Shown here: positions 25,656-34,409 of the stretch, piece after piece
How positions within the stretch are numbered: position 1 is the stretch's first letter
Layout: each line of letters begins with the position of its first letter
Assembly (NCBI RefSeq): GCF_030268885.1
Contig: NZ_BSSA01000002.1
Coordinates: 186,001 to 250,000, forward strand
Direction: 5' to 3'
Source: Kitasatospora phosalacinea
GTDB lineage: Bacteria > Actinomycetota > Actinomycetes > Streptomycetales > Streptomycetaceae
DNA length: 64,000 nt
The notes under the pieces: generated by a model
What the model saw: only the letters and a program-made list of their open reading frames with translations
What the model was told of the DNA's origin: nothing
Databases searched by the model: none
Translations under genes and position numbers: made by a program

Positions 25656-25706
25656 ACCGCGAGCTTAACGACTTTTCGCCCACCGGCCCGTCGGTCGCCC
25701 GGCCCG

Positions 25707-26768
25707 TCAGCCGTCGGCCCCGCCCACCGGCTCGACCTCGGCGTCCACGGGCCGGGCCGTCTCCCCGGCCGTCTCCCCGGCCGTCCGGCCCGCCCGCCGG
25801 GCCGCCCACCAGCCCGCCGCCCGCCCCTGCACCGCCAACAGGAAGGCCGTGGGCAGGAACACCGCGTCCGCCGAGACCATCGCCAGCGAGAAGAACGGCA
25901 GCCCCAGCAGCAGCGCGATCGCCAGGTGCTCGACCACCATCACCGCCAGCAGCACGTTCTTCAGCCGCCGGGCGGCCAGCGAGAACGGGAAGCCGACCTG
26001 CATGACCACGGTGCCGTAGGTCAGCACGAAGGTCACCAGCAGGCTGCCGCCGAGCAGCCCGGACAGCTCCGGCCAGGGCGTGAAGTAGTCCAGCTGCAGC
26101 GGGTAGAAGACCGCGGTGCCGTCCTGCCAGCGGCTGCCCTGCACCTTGTACCAGCCGGCCGTGGCGTACACCAGCACCACCTGGACGGCGATCACCAGCA
26201 TCGCGCAGTTGTGCAGCATCGCGGCCAGCGCGTCGGCCAGCGCCCGCGGCTCGCCCCACTCGGCCGGGTCCCTGCCCGGCCGGCGGGCCCGGCGGCGGGC
26301 GTCCAGCGACCAGACCGCGCCGCAGCGGGTGAACACCAGGTAGATCGCCATCAGGTGGACCAGGTTGTCGCCGCCGTCGCCGAGGAACACGTTCCGGTTC
26401 TGCAGCGACAGCACGGTCAGCGCGAACAGCACCGTGGACGCCCGGGTGCGCCAGCCCAGCGCCACCGCCCCGGCCGAGAGCAGCGCCAGCAGGTACACCG
26501 CCTCGAACCACCAGCGGCCGTCGCTCCAGGACAGCGCGGTGAACGCGTGGGTGTCGGCCAGCAGCCGGTCGTTCAGCTCCGCCGACCAGGGCGAGCGGTC
26601 CCCGTACAGCACCCGCCGGTTGCCCCACTCGCGCAGCAGGTAGGCGCCCCACGTCCCCGCGGTGCCGATCCGCACCACGGCGGCCTGGTACGGGGCGAGG
26701 GTGGTCAGCAGGCGCGGCAGCACGGACCGGACGTCGGCAGGAGCGGGGGCAGGGGCGGGGGCGGTCAC
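25707..26768 (-). CDS. HTTM-domain (vitamin-K-dependent carboxylase-like) membrane protein
   Basis: A 353-residue protein with several membrane helices, typical of the HTTM family related to gamma-glutamyl carboxylases. Signature-like parts are GDGGDNLVHLMAIYLVFTRCG and YATAGWYKVQGSRWQDGTAV, with FYPLQLDYF following. The C-terminal tail has a short tandem repeat (AGETAGET) encoded by repeated CCGTCTCCCCGG units. The GTG at 26768 overlaps the stop of the DUF5819 gene by four bases, so the two are coupled; this pair recurs in actinobacteria. Function is not known. Confidence 0.82.
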   Translation of the reverse strand: MTAPAPAPAPADVRSVLPRLLTTLAPYQAAVVRIGTAGTWGAYLLREWGNRRVLYGDRSPWSAELNDRLLADTHAFTALSWSDGRWWFEAVYLLALLSAGAVALGWRTRASTVLFALTVLSLQNRNVFLGDGGDNLVHLMAIYLVFTRCGAVWSLDARRRARRPGRDPAEWGEPRALADALAAMLHNCAMLVIAVQVVLVYATAGWYKVQGSRWQDGTAVFYPLQLDYFTPWPELSGLLGGSLLVTFVLTYGTVVMQVGFPFSLAARRLKNVLLAVMVVEHLAIALLLGLPFFSLAMVSADAVFLPTAFLLAVQGRAAGWWAARRAGRTAGETAGETARPVDAEVEPVGGADG

Positions 26769-27400
26769 GACAGGCCCTTCCCGTCCTCGGGCTGGACCGG
26801 CCACCAGGGCAGCTCGCGCACGTGCGGGGCGGTGTCGACCTGCTCCCGGCTCCAGGCGGGCGGGGCGACGGCGGTGACGGTGACCCGCAGCTGGACCTGG
26901 ATCACCCGGCCCCCGGCGGAGACGATCCGCTGCAGGGCGATCCGCTCCAGGTACCGCTCGGCCAGCTGCCCGCGCGAGCCCGGCACCGCCCGCGCGTCGC
27001 CCTCGCCGTGGGTCGACTCGTAGAAGTCCCAGGCCCGGCGCAGCAGGTTCTGGTCCCGGTGGCTGGGCGCCGGGTCGTGCCGGATCGCCGCCCAGTCCTC
27101 GGCGCTCAGGCCGTGCCAGTCGCCGGTGACCACCGTCCCGTCCGGGCCGATGCTCTGCACCCGGGCGTCCACCGCGACGTTGCGCTGCAGCGGGTCCGGC
27201 GCGAACAGCTTCCAGTTCTGCTCGAACTCCGGGTACACCAGCCGGTCGACCTGGGTCCGGTACTCCTTCGACAGCGAGTTCGCGGGCGCCACGTGCAGGA
27301 AGAGCGCGCCGAGGAACGCCAGGACGCAGGCCCCCAGGCCCACCCCGGCGACCACCAGCACCACCCGGGCGGGCTTGGACCAGACGCGCACGGCGGACAT
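26765..27400 (-). CDS. DUF5819-family membrane-anchored protein
   Basis: A 211-residue protein with one N-terminal membrane helix (about residues 12-34, ARVVLVVAGVGLGACVLAFL). A soluble extracellular part follows with NSLSKEYRTQVDRLVYPEF and QNWKLFAPDPLQRNVAVDAR, the DUF5819 signature region. It is the partner of the HTTM protein downstream, with overlapping start and stop. It may present a substrate to, or stabilise, the HTTM protein; this is inferred from coupling only. Confidence 0.8.
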   Translation of the reverse strand: MSAVRVWSKPARVVLVVAGVGLGACVLAFLGALFLHVAPANSLSKEYRTQVDRLVYPEFEQNWKLFAPDPLQRNVAVDARVQSIGPDGTVVTGDWHGLSAEDWAAIRHDPAPSHRDQNLLRRAWDFYESTHGEGDARAVPGSRGQLAERYLERIALQRIVSAGGRVIQVQLRVTVTAVAPPAWSREQVDTAPHVRELPWWPVQPEDGKGLS

Positions 27401-27450
27401 CCTGCCGCACCGCCCACGCGTTCGAACAGGGGCCGGAGCCCTTGCGGCCG

Positions 27451-28572
27451 CTACAGGACGAACGGCTCCTGCCCGGTGCCGCTCACCATCGGACGGCCCG
27501 CGGCCTCCCAGGCGAACATCCCGCCGTGCACGTTGACCGCGTCCCGGCCGCCCGCCACCAGGTACTGCACGACCTGCGCGGAGCGCCCGCCGACCCGGCA
27601 CAGCACGTACAGCCGCCCCTCGGGCAGCTCGTCGAGCCGGGCCACCACCTCGCCCATCGGAATGTGCAGCGCGCCCTCCACGTGCCCGGCGTCCCACTCG
27701 TCCTGCTCGCGGACGTCGAGCAGGACGGCGTCGTCGGGCACCGAGGCGGCGTCGGCGGTGGGCAGCTGAGCGAACATCGGGGGGGTCTCCTGAGGGGTGT
27801 CGGACGGTGTGTTCCCGCCATTGTCGGGCAGCAGCGCGGCCAGCCTCGCCTGCCGGTCGGCGGCGGTGGCCAGCAGCTGCTCGGCGAGCTCCTCCAGCAG
27901 CCGCTCCGGCTCGTCGGGGCGCAGCAGCAGCAGCTCGCCCATCGGGGTGCGCTCCAGCCGGACGCGCTCCACCGCCAGCGCGGTGATCCGGCCGGTCAGC
28001 CACTCCAGGCGCTGGCGCAGCCAGGCCAGCCGGTCGGGGGAGTCGGCGGCGGGCGCCGAGTCCGGGGAGGTGGACCACTCATCGGCCAGTCGCTCCAGCC
28101 CGTCGGTGTCGGCCAGCGCGTACGCCTCGTTGACCCGGGCGATGAACGCCGAGCGGCGCTCCTGCTCGGCCGGGTCCGTGGTCAGGTCGGGGTGGGCGCG
28201 GCGGACCAGCTCGCGGTAGACCCGCTGGGCGTCCTTGTCGGGGCGCACCCGGCGGGCCTCCGGCTCGCCCTCGCGCGGGCCGCGCTCCTGCGGCGGCTCG
28301 ACCCGCTCCCGGGCCTCCCGGGCCCGCCGCAGGTCCTCCGGGTCGCCGCTGAGCGCCGCCACCGACTCGGCGATCAGCGCGTCCAGCTCGTCCAGCTCGG
28401 CGTACAGCGGGCCCAGCAGCTGGTGGTGCGCCAGCGCGAAGTTGTCGATCTCCACCCGCAGGGTGGCCACGTCGACGTCCAGGGTCAGCCAGGCCAGCTC
28501 GGCCGCCGCGACCCGCTCCTCCAGCTCCTGCCGCTCCGGGTCCGCCCACACCTCGACGCTCGGTACGCTCAC
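27451..28572 (-). CDS. J-domain protein fused in frame to a rhodanese-like domain
   Basis: A 373-residue protein from a GTG at 28572. The N-terminal part has coiled-coil-like helices (residues 8-75), then a J-domain-like segment with the HPD motif in YRELVRRAHPDLTTDPAEQE, which stimulates Hsp70 (DnaK) in known J-proteins. Another helical region follows. Residues about 266-373 are a complete rhodanese-like domain (LLDVREQDEWDAGHVEGALH, with active-site Cys in VLCRVGGRSAQ). There is no stop codon between the parts, but AGGAGA and an in-frame ATG at 27777 precede the rhodanese part, so it may also be made alone. It may be an ancestral two-gene unit that lost a stop codon. Confidence 0.78.
   Translation of the reverse strand: MSVPSVEVWADPERQELEERVAAAELAWLTLDVDVATLRVEIDNFALAHHQLLGPLYAELDELDALIAESVAALSGDPEDLRRAREARERVEPPQERGPREGEPEARRVRPDKDAQRVYRELVRRAHPDLTTDPAEQERRSAFIARVNEAYALADTDGLERLADEWSTSPDSAPAADSPDRLAWLRQRLEWLTGRITALAVERVRLERTPMGELLLLRPDEPERLLEELAEQLLATAADRQARLAALLPDNGGNTPSDTPQETPPMFAQLPTADAASVPDDAVLLDVREQDEWDAGHVEGALHIPMGEVVARLDELPEGRLYVLCRVGGRSAQVVQYLVAGGRDAVNVHGGMFAWEAAGRPMVSGTGQEPFVL
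27775..27791 (-). promoter_or_regulatory. Internal ribosome-binding site and start for a stand-alone rhodanese
   Basis: On the minus strand AGGAGA (27786-27791) lies 8 bases upstream of the in-frame ATG at 27777, which begins MFAQLPTADAASVPDD. This is a normal initiation site inside the longer frame and would yield a 108-residue rhodanese. Confidence 0.6.
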
Positions 28573-28786
28573 CCTGGCCACCCTACCGGGGTCCGCCGCG
28601 CACCCGATCGGGTGACGTAGCAGCAGTCCGGGGCGTACGCCGGACGACACGCAACTGATACTGACGAATCTGCCCGATTAACTACCTCCCCCCGGCATCT
28701 CCGTGCTTCATTGGAGGGCGCGTGCAAGGACGCGCGCACCGGCCAGGAGGAGCAGCAAGCACAACAAAAGGGGCAGACCGATACCC

Positions 28787-31447
28787 ATGGTGGACCAGCC
28801 CGACTCCCCACCCCCCTCCGGAGTGGTCGCCCTGCTCCGGGTCGCCGCCGTGCTGGTCGACCCGGACGGCCGGATCGCCCTGTGGAACCGCACCGCGGAG
28901 GAGCTGTTCGGCCACCGGGCCGAGGTCGCCCTCGGCCGCACCGCGCACGGTCTGCTGCCCGCCGTCGAGCCCCGCCCGGACGGCGCCGTCCCCGCCCAGC
29001 GCCACGACGCCCTCGACACCCTCGACGACCTCGTGCTGGACGGCCCGTGGGCCGGTCCGATGGCCGTGCACGACCGCGAGGAGCGGCTGCGCGACGTCCT
29101 GTGGTGGGCCTACCCGCTGGTCGAACCGTCCGGCCGCTCGCTGCTCGCGCTGGCCGCCGACGCCCGCCCGCTGCGCACCGCCGGGCCGCGGATCGCCCTC
29201 GGCGAGCGCCTCGTCCCGTACGCCGCCGCGCCCGCCGCGGCCCGCCCGCAGCAGGTCGCCGCCGCGTTCGCCCCGCCCGGCCCGGCCGCCGCCGAGGCGC
29301 TCGCCGCGCTCCTCCCGACCACCTCCGAGGAGCGCCGCCGCCGCCTGCTGGACGCCCTCGCCCAGGCCGGCCCGCCCGCCCTGCAGGTGGACGCCGCGAC
29401 CCGGCTGCCGGTGGTGCCCTACCAGTCCTCCCCGGAGGGCACCGGCACGGCCAGGGTCGCCGCCGGGATCGGCCGCCGCTACCCGACCCCGCAGCAGCGC
29501 GCCGCCCGCCGCGCGGACGCCGCCGCGCCGGGCACGGGTGCCCAGGGCGGCGCCGGGGTACGGATAGCGCCTGCCGGGTCCGCCGCCGCCCCGCAGGGCG
29601 CGCCGGGGACCGGCCGCACCGTCCCCGGACAGCGCGAAGCCGCCGCCCACCGCCCGAACCCGGGAGGCCCCGCCATCGACCCCGCAGCCGCCGCCCCCGA
29701 ACCGACCGCCGCCCCCACCGCCGCCGTCCCGCCCAGCCGGACGGCCGACCCCGGCACCGGCGTGGAGGTGGTCCGCGGGCTGCCCGACGACGGCGACCTC
29801 GCGCTGCTGGCCTCGGTCGGCAGCCAGGTCGGCACCACCCTCGACCTGGACACCACCGCCCGCGAACTGTGCGAGGTGCTGGTCCCCCGGGTCGCCGACT
29901 TCGCCTGCGTCGACCTGCTCGACGGCCTGATCTCGGACGGCGAGCTGCCCGCCGCCTCCCCCGACGACACGGCCGTGCTGCGCCGGGTGGCCCGCACCTT
30001 CAACCCGTCCTCGCAGCGCTGGAACCACGTCCTGGACGAGGGCGCGCTGCTGACCATGCCGCGCTCCACCCCGCCCGGCCTGGCCCTGCAGGAGAACCAG
30101 CCGGTCCTGGTGCCGCTGATCTCGCCGGACGTCGCGGTCGACTACGCCGCCTCGCTCGGCGGCCCCGAGCTGGAGCCGACCGTGGTGGGCCGCTCGATGC
30201 TGGTGCTGCCGCTGTCCGCCCGCGGCGCCGTACTGGGCATCCTCAAGCTGCTGCGGCTCTCCGACCGGGCCCCGTTCGGCCGCTCGGACGCCGACACCCT
30301 CAAGGAGATCGCCGCCCGCGCCGCGCTCTCGCTGGACAACGCCCGGCTGCACCGGGCCGAGTCCAAGGTCGCCACCACCCTGCAGCGCTCGATGATCCCG
30401 ACCCGCCCGCCGAAGATCCCCGGCGTGCAGGTCGCCCACCGCTACATGCCGGGCGACCGCAAGGCCGAGGTCGGCGGCGACTGGTTCGACGCCATCCAGC
30501 TGCCCGGCAGCCGAGTCGCCCTGGTGGTCGGCGACGTGATGGGACACGGCCTGCACTCGGCCGCCGCGATGGGCCGCTTCCGCACCGCCATGCAGACCCT
30601 GGCCGCCCTCGACCTGCCGCCCGGCCAGCTGCTTCGCCACCTCGACAACCTGGCCCACAAGCTCGGCGACGACCACCTGGCGACCTGCCTGTACGCCGTC
30701 TACGACCCGATCAACCGCACCTGCGAGCTCGCCTCCGCGGGCCACGTCCCGCCGGTCCTGGTGCACCCCGACGGCCGCGGCGAGCTGCTGGAGCTGCCCT
30801 CCGGCGCACCGATCGGCGTCGGCGGCGTCCCGTTCCAGACCAAGAAGATCGACGTCTCGGACGGCTCGATGCTGGTGCTGTGCACCGACGGCCTGGTCGA
30901 GGTCCGGGGCGGCGACATAGGGGAGGGCCTGGCGGCGCTCTGCGGCAACCTGATCGACCCCAAGCAGACCCCCGACGAGGCCTGCGACACCGTCCTGAAC
31001 ACCCTGCACTCCGACGACCGACAGGACGACATCGCCCTGCTGGTGGCCCGCTTCGACGGCGTCCCGCCGACCGAGGTCGCCACCTGGCAGCTCGGCGTCA
31101 CCGAGCTGGAGGTCGGCCGGGCCCGCCGCCTGGTGCGCGACCAGCTCACCGCCTGGCAGCTGGACCCGCTCGCCGAGACCGTCGAACTCCTGGTCTCCGA
31201 ACTGGTCACCAACGCGGTGCGGGTGGCCCGGGCCGAGGTGCAGCTGCAGCTGATCCGGGTCGACAAGCTGCTGGTCGAGGTCAGCGACGACAACCACAAC
31301 CTGCCCTCGCTGGAGCCCGCCGAGTCGATGTCCGAGCACGGTCGCGGACTCAACCTGGTCAGCAAGCTGGCCGAGAAGTGGGGCACCTCCCGCAAGGCCG
31401 TCGGCAAGGTCGTCTACTTCGAGATGCCGCTGCCGCGCAGCACCTGA
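28787..31447 (+). CDS. PAS-GAF-PP2C (SpoIIE/RsbU-type) phosphatase with C-terminal HATPase domain
   Basis: An 886-residue multi-domain signalling protein. Order: a PAS-like sensor (about residues 12-110, VLVDPDGRIALWNRTAEELF), a long Ala/Pro-rich linker (130-330), a GAF domain (about 340-525), and an RsbU-type PP2C phosphatase (about 535-745; metal ligands in VGGDWFDA and VVGDVMGHG). Last is an RsbW-like GHKL ATPase (755-880; ELVTNAVR and HGRGLNLV motifs). Such proteins both remove phosphate from anti-sigma-factor antagonists and act as anti-sigma kinases, so it likely controls an alternative sigma factor in response to a small signal. No sigma or antagonist gene is adjacent. The ATG at 28787 was chosen over an upstream start at 28703. 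Confidence 0.88.
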   Translation: MVDQPDSPPPSGVVALLRVAAVLVDPDGRIALWNRTAEELFGHRAEVALGRTAHGLLPAVEPRPDGAVPAQRHDALDTLDDLVLDGPWAGPMAVHDREERLRDVLWWAYPLVEPSGRSLLALAADARPLRTAGPRIALGERLVPYAAAPAAARPQQVAAAFAPPGPAAAEALAALLPTTSEERRRRLLDALAQAGPPALQVDAATRLPVVPYQSSPEGTGTARVAAGIGRRYPTPQQRAARRADAAAPGTGAQGGAGVRIAPAGSAAAPQGAPGTGRTVPGQREAAAHRPNPGGPAIDPAAAAPEPTAAPTAAVPPSRTADPGTGVEVVRGLPDDGDLALLASVGSQVGTTLDLDTTARELCEVLVPRVADFACVDLLDGLISDGELPAASPDDTAVLRRVARTFNPSSQRWNHVLDEGALLTMPRSTPPGLALQENQPVLVPLISPDVAVDYAASLGGPELEPTVVGRSMLVLPLSARGAVLGILKLLRLSDRAPFGRSDADTLKEIAARAALSLDNARLHRAESKVATTLQRSMIPTRPPKIPGVQVAHRYMPGDRKAEVGGDWFDAIQLPGSRVALVVGDVMGHGLHSAAAMGRFRTAMQTLAALDLPPGQLLRHLDNLAHKLGDDHLATCLYAVYDPINRTCELASAGHVPPVLVHPDGRGELLELPSGAPIGVGGVPFQTKKIDVSDGSMLVLCTDGLVEVRGGDIGEGLAALCGNLIDPKQTPDEACDTVLNTLHSDDRQDDIALLVARFDGVPPTEVATWQLGVTELEVGRARRLVRDQLTAWQLDPLAETVELLVSELVTNAVRVARAEVQLQLIRVDKLLVEVSDDNHNLPSLEPAESMSEHGRGLNLVSKLAEKWGTSRKAVGKVVYFEMPLPRST

Positions 31448-31472
31448 CCGCCCGACCCCGCCGACCGCCGGA

Positions 31473-32243
31473 TCAGGGGGTGATGACCGCCCTGGTCCGG
31501 CGCTGCGCGGCCACCGCCGCGGCCGCCCCGACCCCGGTCAGCACCCGCGGCCAGTAGTCGCCGAACACCTCGACCCACACCGCGATCAGCACCGCCGCGC
31601 TGATCGCCACCAGGTGCTCCAGGCCCGCCAGGTTCGGCAGCACCAGCGCCTCCAGCGCCATCGCCAGCACCACCGCCCCGCCCGTCCACCACGCCCGGCA
31701 GCGGAACGCCACCACCACGGCCAGCGCCACCACCGCCGCCGAGGGGCCGGTGTCCCGCACGTGCGCCACCCAGCGCGGGAAGCCCAGCGCGTGCTGCGGG
31801 CCCAGCGCCACCCCGACCCGGGCGAACAGCGTGCCCGCCACGGTGCAGACGTACGCCACCACCAGGGTCAGCCGGCGGCCCAGCACGATCTCCGCCACGC
31901 CGAACACCAGGAACACCTGCGCCAGCGCCCCCCACACCGGCAGGTCCAGCGCCGGGACGTACAGCGACAGCGGCGTCCGCAGCAGCGACACGTCCAGCGG
32001 CAGGGCCGCCTTCACCACGCCGATGTCGGACACGAACCTGTCCCCGCCCGGCAGGTGCTGCACCACCGAGAACAGCAGCACCAGCGCGGTCGCCGCGGTC
32101 GCCAGCGGCACCGCGGCGAATTTCCGCCGCACCACCCTTTCCTTCACGGAGGCGAAGAGCTCCCCCCACTCGGCGACCGCGGCCCGGCGGAATACCGCCC
32201 ACCGCTCCGGCCGCGCGCCCCCCGCGCGGGTGATCAGCTTCAC
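31473..32243 (-). CDS. Rhomboid-like membrane protein
   Basis: A 256-residue membrane protein with about six helices starting near residue 42 (FAAVPLATAATALVLLFSVV). The arrangement recalls rhomboid proteins, but the catalytic GxSG/His dyad is not evident: near the serine position it reads RDTGPSAAVVALA, so protease activity is doubtful. A GTG at 32243 is preferred, with GGGAG upstream at wide spacing; GTG 32285 is an alternative. Function unknown. Confidence 0.65.
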   Translation of the reverse strand: MKLITRAGGARPERWAVFRRAAVAEWGELFASVKERVVRRKFAAVPLATAATALVLLFSVVQHLPGGDRFVSDIGVVKAALPLDVSLLRTPLSLYVPALDLPVWGALAQVFLVFGVAEIVLGRRLTLVVAYVCTVAGTLFARVGVALGPQHALGFPRWVAHVRDTGPSAAVVALAVVVAFRCRAWWTGGAVVLAMALEALVLPNLAGLEHLVAISAAVLIAVWVEVFGDYWPRVLTGVGAAAAVAAQRRTRAVITP

Positions 32244-32449
32244 GAGCCCGTTTCTCCCGTCCGATCCGGTACCTCTCCGAACCACCGCTTCTTCTACGCC
32301 TCGTACCCGAGGCTACGCACCGGATTAACCGGCGGCATCAGCTTCGATGACCATTCGCCTCATCCTTTCGGAGGGGGTGCGGGGCCCGCTCCGCCCCCCG
32401 GCGGAGGGACCACCCCCGTCCCGTGCCGTGTCCGGCCGGGAAGCGCTCC

Positions 32450-34231
32450 TCACCCGTGGCGGCGGCGGAACAGCACCGGCATGCTCGGCGCCGTGATGAA
32501 CCCCTCGGCGCGGGCGCTGGCGATGCCGATCCGGGGAATCTCGCTGCTCTTCTCGAAGAGCAGGTAACGCGGTTCCCAGATCGGCCGGTATTTCGCGTTC
32601 GCCCGGTAGAGCGACTCGATCTGCCACCAGCGGGAGAAGAAACCCAGCACCGAACGCCACAACCGCAGCACCGGCCCGGCGCCCAGCTTCGACCCGCGCT
32701 CGAAAACCGACCGGAACATCGCGAAATTCAACGAGACCCGTTCCAGCTCGACCTCCTTCGCGCGCTGCAGGAGCTCGATCACCATGAACTCCATCAGCCC
32801 GTTCTCGCTGTCCCGGTCGCGCCGCATCAGATCCAGCGACAGCCCGTGCTCCCCCCACGGGACGAAGCTCAGCAGCGCCCGCAGCTCGCCCTCCCCGTCG
32901 AAGCACTCCAGCATCACGCAGCGCCCGTCGCCCGCGTCCCCGAGCCGGCCCAGCGCCATCGAGAACCCGCGCTCGGTCGCCCCGTCCCGCCAGTGGTCGG
33001 CCTTGGCCACCAGCTCGGCCATCTCGCACTCGGGGATGTCGCCGTGCCGGCGGATCCGCACCGTGTACCCGGCCCGCTTGACCCGGTTGTACGCCTGCCG
33101 CACCACCCGCATCGCCCGGCCGTCCAGCGAGAACTCGTCCAGCTCGACGATCGCCTCGTCACCCAGCTCCAGCGCGTCCAGCCCGTGCCGGGCGTAGATC
33201 ACCCCCGCCTCCTCCGAGGCGCCCATCACCGCCGGCACCCAGGCGTGCTCGCGGGCCTCCGCCAGCCACGCCTCGATCGCCCCCGGCCAGGCCTCCGGGT
33301 CGCCGATCGGGTCGCCCGAGGCCAGCGTCACCCCGCCCACCACCCGGTAGGCCACCGCCGCCTTCCCGGAGGGGGAGAACACCACCGCCTTGTCCCGGCG
33401 CAGCGCGAAGTAGCCCAGCGAGTCCCGCTCGCCCTGCTTCTCCAGCAGCCCGCGCAGCCGCTCCTGGTCCTCGTCGCTCTGCAGCTCCTCGCCGCGCGGC
33501 GAACGGAACGCCACCCACAGCACGAACAGGAACAGCACCGCGCTCATCGCGTTGATCGCCGCGTTCACCCAGGTCGGCACCGAGACCACGTCCTGGACCC
33601 GCTCGGACGGGTTCAGCGTGATCATCCGGTGCACCGCGTAGCTGAAGCGCATGCCGAAGCCCGCGCCGGAGACCTCGTTGGTCGCCTGCACCAGCACCGA
33701 GCCGACCAGGCCGCCCAGCAGCAGCCCGCCCACCGCGGCGGCCGCGGCGGTCTTCGGGTTGGAGCGGTCGCCCTTGGAGGTGAACTCCCGGCGGGAGACC
33801 AGCAGCGCCACCAGGAACAGGCCGGTCAGCGCCACCGAGAAGTAGTTCCAGGGATGGTCCTTGTAGCGGTCGCCCCAGGCCAGGAAGGCCAGGTACCCGA
33901 GGAACGTCACCCCGGCCAGACCGGTGTTGAAGATCCACGCCGCCCGCTTGCGGCGGCGCATCGCCACCGCCAGGAACAGCGACGCCAGCACGAAGGTCAG
34001 GCCGCCGGTCATCAGGTAGGGGGTGAAGTACTCCCCCTCGCGGTGGCGCTCCACCTGGTCCCGGAACGGCACCGAGAGCACCGCCACCAGGTTCAGCAGG
34101 GCCATCAACCGCAGGTACCAGACGGTCGACGCGGCGGCCCGCGGCCGCCACCGTGCCAGCGGCCCGGGGTCCTCGCCGTTGGTGGGGGACACGGCAGAGG
34201 AAGCCGTCTTCACAGTGGACACAGCAACCAT
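32450..34231 (-). CDS. Lysyl-phosphatidylglycerol synthase-like protein (DUF2156, MprF-type C-terminal domain)
   Basis: A 593-residue protein. The N-terminal half has about six membrane helices (starting YLRLMALLNLVAVLSVPF). The C-terminal half (from about residue 285) is the DUF2156 GNAT-like aminoacyl-transferase domain: AVVFSPSGKAAVAYRVVGGV, then the central SLDLMRRDRDSENGLMEFMV and YLLFEKSSEIPRIGIASA. MprF-like proteins attach lysine (or another amino acid) from tRNA to phosphatidylglycerol, lowering surface charge and giving cationic-peptide resistance. The flippase half is shorter than in full MprF. The ATG at 34231 has only weak ribosome-binding support. It is divergent from the two-component system downstream. 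Confidence 0.82.
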   Translation of the reverse strand: MVAVSTVKTASSAVSPTNGEDPGPLARWRPRAAASTVWYLRLMALLNLVAVLSVPFRDQVERHREGEYFTPYLMTGGLTFVLASLFLAVAMRRRKRAAWIFNTGLAGVTFLGYLAFLAWGDRYKDHPWNYFSVALTGLFLVALLVSRREFTSKGDRSNPKTAAAAAVGGLLLGGLVGSVLVQATNEVSGAGFGMRFSYAVHRMITLNPSERVQDVVSVPTWVNAAINAMSAVLFLFVLWVAFRSPRGEELQSDEDQERLRGLLEKQGERDSLGYFALRRDKAVVFSPSGKAAVAYRVVGGVTLASGDPIGDPEAWPGAIEAWLAEAREHAWVPAVMGASEEAGVIYARHGLDALELGDEAIVELDEFSLDGRAMRVVRQAYNRVKRAGYTVRIRRHGDIPECEMAELVAKADHWRDGATERGFSMALGRLGDAGDGRCVMLECFDGEGELRALLSFVPWGEHGLSLDLMRRDRDSENGLMEFMVIELLQRAKEVELERVSLNFAMFRSVFERGSKLGAGPVLRLWRSVLGFFSRWWQIESLYRANAKYRPIWEPRYLLFEKSSEIPRIGIASARAEGFITAPSMPVLFRRRHG

Positions 34232-34342
34232 TCCAGACGATCGATCAGCGGGGCGCATCCGCTCGCGGTCGCGCGCACTCCACCCCGATTTCCATGGTTG
34301 CCCAGCGGAGATGAGAATTGCGTGAATCCGGTAGCGGATTCC

Positions 34343-34366
34343 CACCCCCGCCGATCGGCGGGGGTG
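34343..34366. promoter_or_regulatory. 24-base perfect palindrome upstream of the response regulator
   Basis: A perfect inverted repeat (halves CACCCCCGCCGA / TCGGCGGGGGTG) lies 44 bases before the response-regulator start, in the divergent region shared with the DUF2156 gene. It could be an operator for the LuxR-type regulator or an RNA hairpin in the leader. Confidence 0.5.
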
Positions 34367-34409
34367 CCGGAGCGCCACCGGGACCGAACCCGCCCCACCA
34401 GGGAGAGAC

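Noticed and set aside
28682..31339. Very long minus-strand open frame opposite the PP2C gene (and similar ones, e.g. 22864-24459, 23652-27023, 59509-61779)
   Set aside because: These are antisense shadows caused by high GC at third positions; their translations are low-complexity and match no family, while the opposite frames show clear conserved domains.
31473..32243. An active rhomboid protease
   Set aside because: The GASG-type serine motif and matching histidine are not visible, so only a rhomboid-like fold is claimed.
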